From JBJHBP01 sp050485645 (GTDB lineage: Bacteria; Pseudomonadota; Gammaproteobacteria; Steroidobacterales; Rariloculaceae): a stretch of 64,000 nucleotides of DNA. The DNA is taken from positions 104,837 to 168,836 of the forward strand of contig JBJHBT010000005.1 of the NCBI GenBank assembly GCA_050485645.1, given 5' to 3'. The position numbers were made by a program, and so were the translations under genes. The notes below the pieces were generated by a model. It did no database searches. It was not told where the DNA came from and saw nothing but the letters and a program-made list of their open reading frames with translations. Position 1 is the first letter of the stretch; every line of letters starts with the position of its first letter. Shown one piece after another: positions 7,889 to 16,498 of this stretch.

Positions 7889-10639
7889 TCATCGATCAAT
7901 ACTGTCGTAGAAGGTGAGCTGTACGCCGCCCTGCCCCATGCCCGGATCCGAACTCAGGTAGCGGCCCTCGTTGAGGAAGGCATACGGTCCGTTCATCCGT
8001 GCTTCGAATGTCGGTACTAGCGCGCCGAAGGCGCCGCCGTTGCGAATGATGATGATCTCGCCATCGTCGGTCTGCCACAGATAGCGGGCGTCGATCGTGG
8101 GTGGCGATGCGAGCAGCTGATAATCCGCCCCGCCCGCCAGCACGCGTCCGCTAACGCGGCCACTGACTTCGCCGCCTGTGATCGGAATGATGTTGCGCGG
8201 TCCGCGTTTGCTGTCGCCGACCCGCTGGCTGGGCGACAGCGTCACCAGCGCCCGGCTCAGCGGCTCGGCCGGCTGCTCGCCAGGCTGGCGCAGGCGATTG
8301 TTCCAGGGCTGTGCAGGCACGTCGTTCGGTCTGACAATGTGGATTGCGTTGTCCTGTGTCACGGTGACCGACGAGACGTCGTAGACGACAAGACGCAGCG
8401 TGGCATCGGACGGTCGCAGTTCGCGTCGCGCGACGTAGCGGCCGGCATTCAGCCTGGCGTGGTCGCCGGCATTGGGCGCTTCGAAGTCGAGCACGATGCG
8501 CACGTCGTCGGCATCCGGGCCTACGCCGGCGCCGCGCACCAGAATGTAGTCACCGTCGTCGGCCCGCAGCACGAAGATCTGTTCGATTTCCAGCGTGCCA
8601 TTGGACAGCGTCAGCTCGAAATCCAGCGCACCTTCCATCACGGTGCCAGACAGCCATGCACCATCCACGCTGCCGGCCAGTCCAACGGCTACGCGGCGTT
8701 CACCGTATGGCGTCGTGCCGACCGCCTCATCGAGATCGAGAGGAATGTGCAGCTCGAATACCGGTGTGCCGCTTTCGGGGGCAGGGATGCCTTCCGGCAT
8801 GTACGCGTCCCATGATGGATGCGGGATCAGCGCCACCCCCGATCGCGCATGCGCCGGTGCCGCGCAGGTATAGGACTGCGCCGCATCAGGGTCGCCTTCG
8901 ATGTAATGCGGGTAGTTCGGATACGAGCACATCGGCCGGCTGCCGGACGCGCCGGTCACGACTTCACTGAGACCGGGTGCACGGCCGTGCTCGACCCAAT
9001 CACGCAACAACCCGAAGCGATCGACGCTGCTCGGAATCGGCGCAGGCTGCACCCCGTTACCGCGGCCGTCTATCGATGCCGAGTTACCGGTCAGCCCGTG
9101 GCCGGTCTGCGGCAGCACATACAGGCGCGCGAACGCATCGACCGCAGTGCGTCCCATCGTATCGAGCATGGACTGGTAGTAGTCGAGCTGTTCACCCGAC
9201 GGCGCGATGGTGTCGTCGGTGCCGACGATGACGATCAACCGGCCGCCGCGATCACCGAACGCGCTGAGATCGGGATCGGTGGAATCCAGCCACGGTGAGA
9301 TCTGCGCGCGGCGCGCGCCGTGCCGCTCGATGTCGTAGTCCAGCGGGTTGGCGTCCAGGTCCCGCATCATGAAGCCGTTCACGCCGATGGAACCGAGTGC
9401 AGAAAACACCGGTGCATCGTCGGGCGCCCCTTCCTGGCCGCGATAGCGCTGTGCAACGAACAGCCCGCCGGCAGGCCCGAAACCGCCACCACCGACGGCG
9501 GAAGACGGCGCCCACATGCCGAAGGTCTCACGACCGTTGGCGAGCGGTATCGGCGAGCGATACGAGGAGAACACGAAGTTCATGGTGTCGATCTGGCCGG
9601 CGGTAAGACAGGCATCCACCGACGAATCCTCCGGATCCGGATCCACATCGTCCGGGCAGCGCAGACGCGCCCATGGATCCGCGCTGCCACGAGTATCGTT
9701 GACGTTGAACAGCGCCCGGCAGTCGACATAGTTGTTGATGACGCCGTCGATACGTCCGTCCAGCCCGTCGCACTGACGCATGAACTCGGCGAGCATGGCC
9801 GGCCCCTTGCTCGGCGGCACGTGGTTCGCCAGCGCCCGCTCCTGAATGCGTGTGAGTGTCGGCGCGAGCATCAGCGACGACATGCCGACGACGGGCACCG
9901 TCGACAGCACGCCGTCGTAATCTTCCGGGTAACGCTGCGCGACGGTCAGACCCTCGCGGCCGCCCTGCGAACCGCCAACATAGTAGTTGTAGGCCGGCCG
10001 TTCACCGTATGCACGCTCGACCAGCACCATGGCCACATCGTGCGTTTTCTTCATCTGCGCGTAGCCGAGATTGCGAATGGCCTCATCGTTCAGCGCCCAG
10101 ATCGGATCGCTGGCATGGCCGGAATCACTGCCGTAGGTCACATAGCCTTCGGTCAGCGCGGCCGGCCCGCCGAAGCCGCCGACGCTGCCCGTCAGTCGCG
10201 GCACGGTGCCGTTCATGCCGCCGCCGCCGAGCTGTATCGAGCGCCCGTTCCAGGCGTCAGGCAGCGCAACGCCGAAGCGTATCGGCTGCGCCGTGTCGCT
10301 GGTATCCACAGGTTGCAGCCGGCCGCCAACGAGACAGTGCGCGGCCACGTTGCCGCTTTCCGCCACCCACTCCAGCGATTCGAGCACGACGCCCGACACC
10401 GGCTCACCGATTGCGTCCGCCGCAATGCTCGCCGCGATCGCGGTGCCGGTGCATGCGGCCTGTGTCAGCGTGATGCCATCAGCCGCCGCACCGTGCTGCC
10501 CCAGGATGGCGCTGGCGGCGAGTGCGGTCAGTACGCCCGGGCGCAGCGCCCGCCGCAAGGCGTGTCGTGGCCACTGCCATCGCAACCGACCGGACTGTCG
10601 TGGGCTGGGCTGTGGCAGATCCTCCATCGGCTCGAGCAT
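7889..10639 (-). CDS. Tannase/feruloyl esterase family protein fused to two DUF3237-like domains
   Basis: A 916-residue exported esterase. ATG 10639 has GAGGAAG six bases ahead; earlier in-frame starts would run into the upstream gene. After a signal segment (about residues 35-53) comes a tannase-family catalytic domain (about 55-600) with the elbow GGSQGGREG (Ser near 224), the acid in VGTDDTIAPSGEQ and the His in PQTGHGLTG. Such enzymes hydrolyse galloyl or feruloyl esters. The extra C-terminal ~260 residues hold two divergent copies of a DUF3237-like module: about 655-785, with LEIEQIFVLRADDGDYILVR, and about 805-915, with DARYLWQTDDGEIIIIRNGG. Normal tannases are 500-600 residues, so this is a fusion. 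It lies between two other exported esterases on the same strand. Confidence 0.88.
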   Translation of the reverse strand: MLEPMEDLPQPSPRQSGRLRWQWPRHALRRALRPGVLTALAASAILGQHGAAADGITLTQAACTGTAIAASIAADAIGEPVSGVVLESLEWVAESGNVAAHCLVGGRLQPVDTSDTAQPIRFGVALPDAWNGRSIQLGGGGMNGTVPRLTGSVGGFGGPAALTEGYVTYGSDSGHASDPIWALNDEAIRNLGYAQMKKTHDVAMVLVERAYGERPAYNYYVGGSQGGREGLTVAQRYPEDYDGVLSTVPVVGMSSLMLAPTLTRIQERALANHVPPSKGPAMLAEFMRQCDGLDGRIDGVINNYVDCRALFNVNDTRGSADPWARLRCPDDVDPDPEDSSVDACLTAGQIDTMNFVFSSYRSPIPLANGRETFGMWAPSSAVGGGGFGPAGGLFVAQRYRGQEGAPDDAPVFSALGSIGVNGFMMRDLDANPLDYDIERHGARRAQISPWLDSTDPDLSAFGDRGGRLIVIVGTDDTIAPSGEQLDYYQSMLDTMGRTAVDAFARLYVLPQTGHGLTGNSASIDGRGNGVQPAPIPSSVDRFGLLRDWVEHGRAPGLSEVVTGASGSRPMCSYPNYPHYIEGDPDAAQSYTCAAPAHARSGVALIPHPSWDAYMPEGIPAPESGTPVFELHIPLDLDEAVGTTPYGERRVAVGLAGSVDGAWLSGTVMEGALDFELTLSNGTLEIEQIFVLRADDGDYILVRGAGVGPDADDVRIVLDFEAPNAGDHARLNAGRYVARRELRPSDATLRLVVYDVSSVTVTQDNAIHIVRPNDVPAQPWNNRLRQPGEQPAEPLSRALVTLSPSQRVGDSKRGPRNIIPITGGEVSGRVSGRVLAGGADYQLLASPPTIDARYLWQTDDGEIIIIRNGGAFGALVPTFEARMNGPYAFLNEGRYLSSDPGMGQGGVQLTFYDSIDR

Positions 10640-10725
10640 TCGGTGCTTCCTCGTCACGGGTCGGGTGTCAGGCGTACGGTGTCCGTCGGGGAGCGGTGCC
10701 ACGCATGGCGTGGCACCGCTCCCGG

Positions 10726-11784
10726 TTAACGGAACAACGCACTGGCGAAGTGATACAGATCGTTCTTCCAAACCGGGAACGTATGGCCGCCCTCATCGAT
10801 GTGCCACACATGCGGGACGTTCTGCGCGGTCAGGTATTCATGCACACCAAGACTGATGTTGAACAACCCATCCTCGTTGCCACACGATACCCATAGCAGC
10901 GAAAGCTGCTCGGCCGCCGCGGCGGGATCGGGTACCAGCTGCGCCGGCTGACGCGTATTGGGCGCCGACGAAAAGCCGCCGACCCAGGCGAAGGTATCGA
11001 GATTGCCCAGCCCCATGTTCAGCGATTGACCGCCGCCCATCGACAGTCCGGCCAGCGCGCGACGCGTGCGATCACTGTCCACCGGGTAGCGCGATTCGAT
11101 GTAGGGGATCAGGTCGTTGAGCAGCTCCTGCTCGAAAGCCGCGTAGGCTTCGAATTCGACCCCCATGCCGCCCATGCCGCCGGGACCTCCAGGCCCACCA
11201 GGCCCACCAGGCCCACCAGGCCCACCACCAGGCCCACCACCAGGCCCACCGCCAGGCGCACCGCCAGGCGCACCGCCGGGGCCACCAGGCCCTCCGCCCG
11301 GACCGCCGGGCCCTCCCGGTCCACCAGGTCCACCCCGTCCGCCGAACAGTGTCGACGGTTCGCTGGACGCGCGACCGTTCGGCATAACGACAATCATCGG
11401 TTCGGCTTGCCCGTCGGCGATCAGATTGTCGAGGATCACGTTGGCCGAACCTGCCTGTGTCCAGTGTGTTTCGTTGCCGCCTATGCCGTGCAGCAGATAG
11501 AGCACGGGATAGGTGCGGTCATTCGTGTAGCCGGGTGGCAGATAGACCCGCGCGGGACGATTGCCGTTGGTGACGCTGGATTCAAATTCGATGTCTTCAA
11601 CGCGGCCGGCGGGCACCCCATCGCGCTGCTCGTCGAAGCCCGCCGGTGCCGATTCGAGTGTGGCTTCGGGCTTCGGATCTGGCGCAGCACCCATTGGCGG
11701 CTGTGAAAACGCTGAATGGGCCAGCAACACCGTGGCTGTCAGGACCGCGGCCGCGCGCAGCTGGCTCAAGACTGGATGACGCAT
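10726..11784 (-). CDS. Exported CE1-type esterase with collagen-like GPG insert
   Basis: 352 residues, with a signal peptide (LRAAAVLTATVLLAHSAFSQ). The start is well supported by AGGAG ten bases ahead of ATG 11784. It belongs to the esterase-D/feruloyl-esterase (CE1, XynZ-like) family: RVYLPPGY, YPVLYLLHGIGGNE, nucleophile GLSMGGGQS (Ser near residue 248), an acidic CGNEDG and a C-terminal GGHTFPVW His. Between MPNGR and the nucleophile domain, residues about 148-206 are an uninterrupted Gly/Pro/Ala tract of GGP and GPG units not found in ordinary members. It sits upstream of the tannase gene, 86 bases apart on the same strand, and probably in one operon with it. It likely releases aromatic acids from esters in the periplasm or outside the cell. 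Confidence 0.87.
   Translation of the reverse strand: MRHPVLSQLRAAAVLTATVLLAHSAFSQPPMGAAPDPKPEATLESAPAGFDEQRDGVPAGRVEDIEFESSVTNGNRPARVYLPPGYTNDRTYPVLYLLHGIGGNETHWTQAGSANVILDNLIADGQAEPMIVVMPNGRASSEPSTLFGGRGGPGGPGGPGGPGGGPGGPGGAPGGAPGGGPGGGPGGGPGGPGGPGGPGGPGGMGGMGVEFEAYAAFEQELLNDLIPYIESRYPVDSDRTRRALAGLSMGGGQSLNMGLGNLDTFAWVGGFSSAPNTRQPAQLVPDPAAAAEQLSLLWVSCGNEDGLFNISLGVHEYLTAQNVPHVWHIDEGGHTFPVWKNDLYHFASALFR
11167..11343 (-). repeat. Collagen-like Gly-Gly-Pro coding repeat inside the esterase gene
   Basis: On the plus strand the tract reads as repeated nine-base units of the type CCAGGCCCA with CCACCAGGC variants; on the coding strand this gives about 59 codons of almost only Gly, Pro and Ala. 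Some neighbouring units are identical at the DNA level (for example 11191-11222), so the tract can be expected to vary in length by slippage. Confidence 0.85.
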
Positions 11785-11895
11785 GTTTGATCTCTCCTGC
11801 TTTCCTGTTTATTCAATGACATTGCAGTGTCATCTGTCTGTCGTGACATCTTCGGTGGGATGTTCGTCGTGCCCTGCGCGCCCCGGTTCGAGCTG

Positions 11896-13107
11896 TCAAT
11901 AAGGACGCCGCCGGAAACTCAGCGCAAACACGGCCACGGCCGCCAGCAGCGCCATCGGAATCAGATAGGTGACGACGCCACCGGCGGACAGTCCGCCGCC
12001 GAGCAGCAGGCCCGCCAGCAGCGGTCCGACGATCGATCCCACGCGGCCGGCGGCGATGCTCGCACCGGCGCCGGTGCCTCGCGTCTGCGGGCTGTAGAAT
12101 GCCGGTGCCACGCCATACAGCGCATAGTTCGCGCCGAGCACGAAGAATCCGGCGAGACCGCTCAGCACGATAATCTCGATCATGGTATCGGCGCGACTCA
12201 GTCCGAGCAGTGCCACGGCCAATGCAAGGTAAGCGATGGTCAGCGGCCATCGGGCATCGAATCGGTCGACGAGCCGGCCGATCAGCAAGGCACCGGCCAC
12301 GCTGGCGAAGTTGAACGCGAGCGAAGCGCGAGGCGCGATGACCGCGTCCATGCCCTTGGCGACAACGAGCGTCGGCAGCCAGTTCAGAATCAGATACAGG
12401 ATCAGCAGCGTGGGGAAGAAGATGATCCACAGCAGCAGTGTGGGCGATGCGCGTCCGCCGCCGAACAGTGTTTCCCAGACACTTTGTCGTTTGACTTCGA
12501 CACCTGCGGCGGCACCCGGCTGCAGCGTCTCCTGCATCGACGTGTACAGCAGACAGGCGAGAATCATCGGCAGGATGCCGCCGACATAAAACAGCATGCG
12601 CCAGTCCATGTCGCCGCCGCCGGACTGTGCCAGCAACGCGGCCAGTCCACCCCCCAGCGGCATGCCACAGAATACGGCCGCGGCGGTCTGCGCGCGTTTG
12701 CGCGGCGTGCTGACTTCGGTGGCCACCGCCATCATGATCGGCAGCGCGGCGCCGAAGTTCAGGCCCGCGCAGAACCGTACGACGAACAGGCTGGAAAACG
12801 TTGAAGCCCACGCCGTCAGCAGCGTGAACAGCCCGAACAGGAACACGGCGCTGACGAACACCGGCTTGCGACCAATGCGATCGGCAAGCCAGCCGCCCAT
12901 AGTCGCGCCGATGACGAGACCGACATTGCCGATCGCGAAAGTCCAGCCCAGCGCGTCCGGCCCGAGGCCCAGCTCAGGCGCGAGCCGCGGCGCTGCAATG
13001 CCGATTGCCTGAATGTCGAAGCCTTCGGCGACCGCGGCCGCGAAACACAGGATTACCGTGACGGTGCTGCTTTTCGAAACTGTCTGCGCGGAACTGGCGA
13101 CTGCCAT
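11896..13107 (-). CDS. MFS transporter, AAHS (aromatic acid:H+ symporter) family
   Basis: A 403-residue inner-membrane protein with 12 predicted helices. Family marks are the first-helix motif AAVAEGFDIQAIGIAAP, with the acidic and glutamine residues typical of BenK/PcaK/VanK-type carriers. The loop 2-3 motif GWLADRIGRKPVF follows, then RFCAGLNFGAALPIMMAV, and STPRKR in the central region. AAHS members import benzoate, protocatechuate, gallate or related acids with protons. Its place between an AraC-type regulator and a run of exported ester hydrolases suggests it takes up the aromatic acid they release. The start ATG 13107 has only a weak GAAG upstream; the next downstream gene (esterase) begins 111 bases after its stop. 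Confidence 0.9.
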   Translation of the reverse strand: MAVASSAQTVSKSSTVTVILCFAAAVAEGFDIQAIGIAAPRLAPELGLGPDALGWTFAIGNVGLVIGATMGGWLADRIGRKPVFVSAVFLFGLFTLLTAWASTFSSLFVVRFCAGLNFGAALPIMMAVATEVSTPRKRAQTAAAVFCGMPLGGGLAALLAQSGGGDMDWRMLFYVGGILPMILACLLYTSMQETLQPGAAAGVEVKRQSVWETLFGGGRASPTLLLWIIFFPTLLILYLILNWLPTLVVAKGMDAVIAPRASLAFNFASVAGALLIGRLVDRFDARWPLTIAYLALAVALLGLSRADTMIEIIVLSGLAGFFVLGANYALYGVAPAFYSPQTRGTGAGASIAAGRVGSIVGPLLAGLLLGGGLSAGGVVTYLIPMALLAAVAVFALSFRRRPY

Positions 13108-13240
13108 TATTCTTCATGCCCCCGGTTCGCCCGACCAGGTCGGGCAAGCCATCGAGCTTGCACCGGAGGCGCAGTCGCACACTTGTAAGAAACCGTCAGC
13201 GCCGACGGTTTCTGCTACGCCTCAGATCAGATCGCGTCTG

Positions 13241-14125
13241 TCAGAGCAGAGCTTTCCAGTCCCTGCGGTCACTGAAGAAGCTGCCGACAACCGATTGCGG
13301 CAGGGCGGAGAGTTCGCGCAGGAAACCCGATGGAATCGAATCGCTGAATTCGCGAAACTCGGTGATCAGGTGCGCCTGATCGTAGTAGCCCGCATCGATG
13401 CTGATGTCGGTCCATGACCGGCTCGGCGTGTTCAGCTTCAGCGCAACGGCATTACGAAAACGGATCATGCGTGAAAATCGCTTCGGCGCAACGCCGATCT
13501 GTTCCTGAAAGCGTCGGCGCCAGGAACTTTCGCTGAGGCCGGACGCAGCGGCGAGCAGCGACATTCTGTAATCGCCACCGGCCGTGAGCAGAAAATCGGC
13601 CACCTGATCGAGCGGCGTGGCAGGTAGCGCGTGCCGGGCACGGTCCCACAGCACGTTGTCGAGCGTCTCCACCATCGCCTGTGGTGTTTTCTGCTCACGC
13701 AGGCGATCGTGCGTCTGCGCGATGAATTGCCCGAGCACATCGGCCGCATCGAACGCGAAGTTGCGTACTTCGTGCGGGGAGGTACCGAACAGGCGGAAAA
13801 AACCCGTGGGCTGGAACACGGCCATCAGGCTGCTGTATCGACCGTCGGGATAGACCTCGGCAACGCGGCGGTCGCAGGGTCCGATCACGACCGCGGGCGG
13901 CAGTCGGCGCATCGCGCCATCGGCGTATTCGAACGCCCGGCACGGGGGACCAAGAAAGAAGTTCAGCACCGGAAACAGTGACACCGTCATCGGATGCGCC
14001 TGCTCGGCCGCGGGCAGAAAGTCGCAGTAGACGTAGTAGCGTACAAACTCGCCAAGGGGCGGAGACGGTTGAACGCGCCTGACATCCATCGTAAGGGCGC
14101 CGTGGCCTTCCCGGGACGAAGTCAT
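13241..14125 (-). CDS. AraC-family transcriptional regulator
   Basis: About 294 residues from ATG 14125, with GGAG twelve bases upstream; the in-frame ATG at 14089 is an alternative. The N-terminal part (PLGEFVRYYVYCDF, GPCDRRVAEVYPDGRYSSLM, FQPTGFFRLFG) resembles the sensor domain of the AraC/DUF6597 type. The C-terminal part has two helix-turn-helix units (SLLAAASGLSESSWRRRFQE and ISIDAGYYDQAHLITEFREF), with the usual GVAPKRFSRMIRFRNAV between them. It is transcribed in the same direction as the AAHS transporter (133 bases downstream) and the hydrolases, so it most likely controls that cluster. It is divergent from the VOC gene, with 269 bases of shared upstream DNA. Confidence 0.9.
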   Translation of the reverse strand: MTSSREGHGALTMDVRRVQPSPPLGEFVRYYVYCDFLPAAEQAHPMTVSLFPVLNFFLGPPCRAFEYADGAMRRLPPAVVIGPCDRRVAEVYPDGRYSSLMAVFQPTGFFRLFGTSPHEVRNFAFDAADVLGQFIAQTHDRLREQKTPQAMVETLDNVLWDRARHALPATPLDQVADFLLTAGGDYRMSLLAAASGLSESSWRRRFQEQIGVAPKRFSRMIRFRNAVALKLNTPSRSWTDISIDAGYYDQAHLITEFREFSDSIPSGFLRELSALPQSVVGSFFSDRRDWKALL

Positions 14126-14394
14126 GTGATCGGTGTCTCCGCGTAACACAGCAGGGCGTTGGCACCAGTATGCCGACAGCGTAACGGAACAACCAGAGTC
14201 CCGCTGTTGCGTTGTTCCGTACGACGCCAGGCCCGACATTCGCACCCCCGTCCGTGAGTGTGCAGATAGCATCCGGCGGCCGACGACAATCTCGACGGAC
14301 ACGCGGACGGCGAACTATTCTCCCCGTCCGCGGATCGGTCATCGGATTCTGGAGTTCCGCCCCGATCCCTCCACGGCACACAGGAAGCACAGCC

Positions 14395-15183
14395 ATGCGC
14401 GAACCCGAATCCTCACTCTCACAGGCCATCGAACCGGGTGCGACGATCGTTCCGGTATTTCGCTGCACGTCCCTGGAACGTACGCTGCGTCACTATCGGG
14501 CGCTCGGGTTCCGCGTGACGTACGAGCAGAGCACGCCATATACCTACGCGGCGACCATGTGGGGATCGTTTGAACTGCACTTCCACGGCGTCAGCAAACT
14601 GAACCCGGAACACGCTGCTTCGTGCCTGGTCAACGTCGAGAATGTATCCGGAGTCCATCAGGCAGTGGCCGACAGCCTCCGACGGATGTATCAGGGGCTT
14701 CCCGTATCTGGATTCCCGCGAATCACCCGTTTTCGGGCCGGACACACGCGATTCACCGTCTATGACAGTGATGGCAATCACCTGCAGTTCATCGCCCGCG
14801 ACGAGCCGGAGTACGATTACGACACGAATGCGGACGACAGCGCGTTCGGACGCACGCTGTCGGGTATCACCCGCACGCAGTCGACCTTGATGAATGCCCT
14901 CGAGACGGCCGTCTTCCTGCGCGACACGTATCACAACGATCACGCCGCTGCCCGCAAGCTCGACAATGCATTGCGCCAGTCCGACCCGGCGGAGCCGCTG
15001 GAATACGCCCGTGCACTGGCCGCCCGCGCCGAACTCGCCGTGGCACTGGGCGAAACCGACAGAGTCAGCGAACTGCGCGCGGCGCTGTCCCGGTTGACGC
15101 TCAGCGATGAGGATCGGCATCGCTATCGCGCTGAGCTGGAGGCAGCCGATCAGCTGGAACGTCTGATGCGGAAAGACGGATAG
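14395..15183 (+). CDS. VOC (glyoxalase/bleomycin-resistance fold) family protein
   Basis: 262 residues. ATG 14395 is preferred over the longer open frame because AGGAAG lies nine bases ahead and the VOC fold begins at once (VPVFRCTSLERTLRHYRALG). The first ~130 residues match a VOC domain of the bleomycin-resistance type, with FELHFHGV, VNVENVSGVHQAVADSL and RFTVYDSDGNHLQFIARDE, the last giving the usual final beta strand. The C-terminal ~120 residues are helical (LMNALETAVFLRDTY, RALAARAELAVALG), an extension not part of the VOC fold and resembling a short TPR-like tail. The function is unknown; metal-binding residues cannot be assigned safely. Confidence 0.82.
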   Translation: MREPESSLSQAIEPGATIVPVFRCTSLERTLRHYRALGFRVTYEQSTPYTYAATMWGSFELHFHGVSKLNPEHAASCLVNVENVSGVHQAVADSLRRMYQGLPVSGFPRITRFRAGHTRFTVYDSDGNHLQFIARDEPEYDYDTNADDSAFGRTLSGITRTQSTLMNALETAVFLRDTYHNDHAAARKLDNALRQSDPAEPLEYARALAARAELAVALGETDRVSELRAALSRLTLSDEDRHRYRAELEAADQLERLMRKDG

Positions 15184-15306
15184 GCCGACGCCGCGACGGC
15201 GAGATTCACGCAGGCAGTGTTCGCGCACGCAGGCAGTGTTCGAGTGCCCCGCTGGCCTGCCGCGCCCGGCCGCGTTGTTCCCGGCACCCGGCGACGTCAT
15301 GCCCGG

Positions 15307-16302
15307 TTAGCGACAGTACCTCGGGTGCGGGTTGCCGTTCGGCAATCGGTACGGGCAATCCTCGTCGAGTTCGCCTTCATCTTCATCTTCATCTTCGTCA
15401 CCGCCGCCACCGAGCCCGGCGCCGCCGCCGCTGCTCCCACCGCCGCCGCTGTTGCCGGGTGCATTGCCCGAGTTACCGGCTCCGCTGCTGCCACCGGCGT
15501 TGCCCGAGTTGCCTGGCGCGTTGCCCGAGTTGCCGGCACCGCCCGAGTTGCCAGGCCCACCGCCGGCGTTACCCGAGTCACCTGGTCCACTGCCCGCGCC
15601 GTCGCCTGAGCCGCCGCCAGCGCCGCCCGTGTCGGCCGGTGGAGTGCCGCTGCCGGCGCCCGGCGCCGAACCGCCGGAGCCCCCGGTATCCCCGGTACCC
15701 CCCGTGCCGGACGAACCACCCGGCACGTCCGGACCAGCGCCGCTGCCACCACCCTGGCCGCCGCTGTAATCATGGTCGGTATTGGCGCCCGAGCCACCAG
15801 AGCCGTTCGAACCGGGCTGGCTGCCGCTGCCCGCGTTCGAGGAAGGTGGCGAAGCCGGACCGCTGCCATCGAAAGCCGATGGATCCGGGGCCGTTCCCTG
15901 CGAGCGGCAGTTGGACGGTACATGCGCGGCACGCCCGGCTACGTATTCGCACTGCCAGAGTATGGATCCGCCGGGAAACTGTGGAACGAGTTGGAGCACC
16001 GGCTGCGTGCCTGCGCCGGTGTTGCGCGTCGTGAGCAGGATCGTGCCGTCGTTGGCCACCGCGATGTCTTCACAGTACTGGGTGGGTTCGAAGTGCACCT
16101 GTCGCGGCTGATTCGACGCCAGTGATTCACCCACGGCCAGACGCGGTACCGTCGCCAGCGTGAGGCACTCGGTCACACGCGCCCGCACGGTATGGGAGTG
16201 ATAGTTGGGTAGCGCGATGGCCGCCAGAATGCCTACGACGCTTACCGCGATCATCACTTCGATCAGTGTAAAGCCGCCTGCGCGGCGCATTTGAACGGTC
16301 AC
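15307..16302 (-). CDS. Type IV pilin-like protein with long Gly/Ser tail
   Basis: 331 residues. The GTG start at 16302 has AGGAG six bases before it (ATG 16290 is the alternative). A class III prepilin signal ends GG, followed by FTLIEVMIAVSVVGILAAIA with Glu at +5, so it should be processed by PilD and assembled by type IV pilus or pseudopilus machinery. The globular part (about 40-140) has cysteines near 46, 77, 118 and 132. Residues about 140-300 are almost only Gly, Ser, Ala, Asn and Pro (GNSG and GGSG units). An acidic block GDEDEDEDEGELDED and a C-terminal CPYRLPNGNPHPRYC with two cysteines follow. Ordinary PilA/PilE proteins are 130-170 residues, so the tail is a clear oddity. No other pilus genes are nearby. 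Confidence 0.85.
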   Translation of the reverse strand: MTVQMRRAGGFTLIEVMIAVSVVGILAAIALPNYHSHTVRARVTECLTLATVPRLAVGESLASNQPRQVHFEPTQYCEDIAVANDGTILLTTRNTGAGTQPVLQLVPQFPGGSILWQCEYVAGRAAHVPSNCRSQGTAPDPSAFDGSGPASPPSSNAGSGSQPGSNGSGGSGANTDHDYSGGQGGGSGAGPDVPGGSSGTGGTGDTGGSGGSAPGAGSGTPPADTGGAGGGSGDGAGSGPGDSGNAGGGPGNSGGAGNSGNAPGNSGNAGGSSGAGNSGNAPGNSGGGGSSGGGAGLGGGGDEDEDEDEGELDEDCPYRLPNGNPHPRYCR

Positions 16303-16498
16303 CTTCCTCTCCTGGAGCCCAGTGTCTCGTGAAAGAATTGAATACGCGGCAGCCTACCGATGCGGCGGTGGAAATTCCGTGTCGATCAGCACATTCTCGT
16401 GAACGGATTCGCGGAAATTGCCCTGGGTTCGTGATTACCGGCTGAACCGCGGCGGTGCTAACGTGTCAGAAAGGGCAGACAAGGGGGATTTCTGAACA

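Noticed and set aside
8339..10729. Long plus-strand frames opposite the tannase gene
   Set aside because: GC-rich shadow frames with Arg/His/Ala-biased content; the minus strand encodes the whole tannase fusion.
15332..15769. Plus-strand Pro/Ser-rich frame opposite the pilin tail
   Set aside because: It is the reverse reading of the Gly/Ser repeat and has no start signal or domain.
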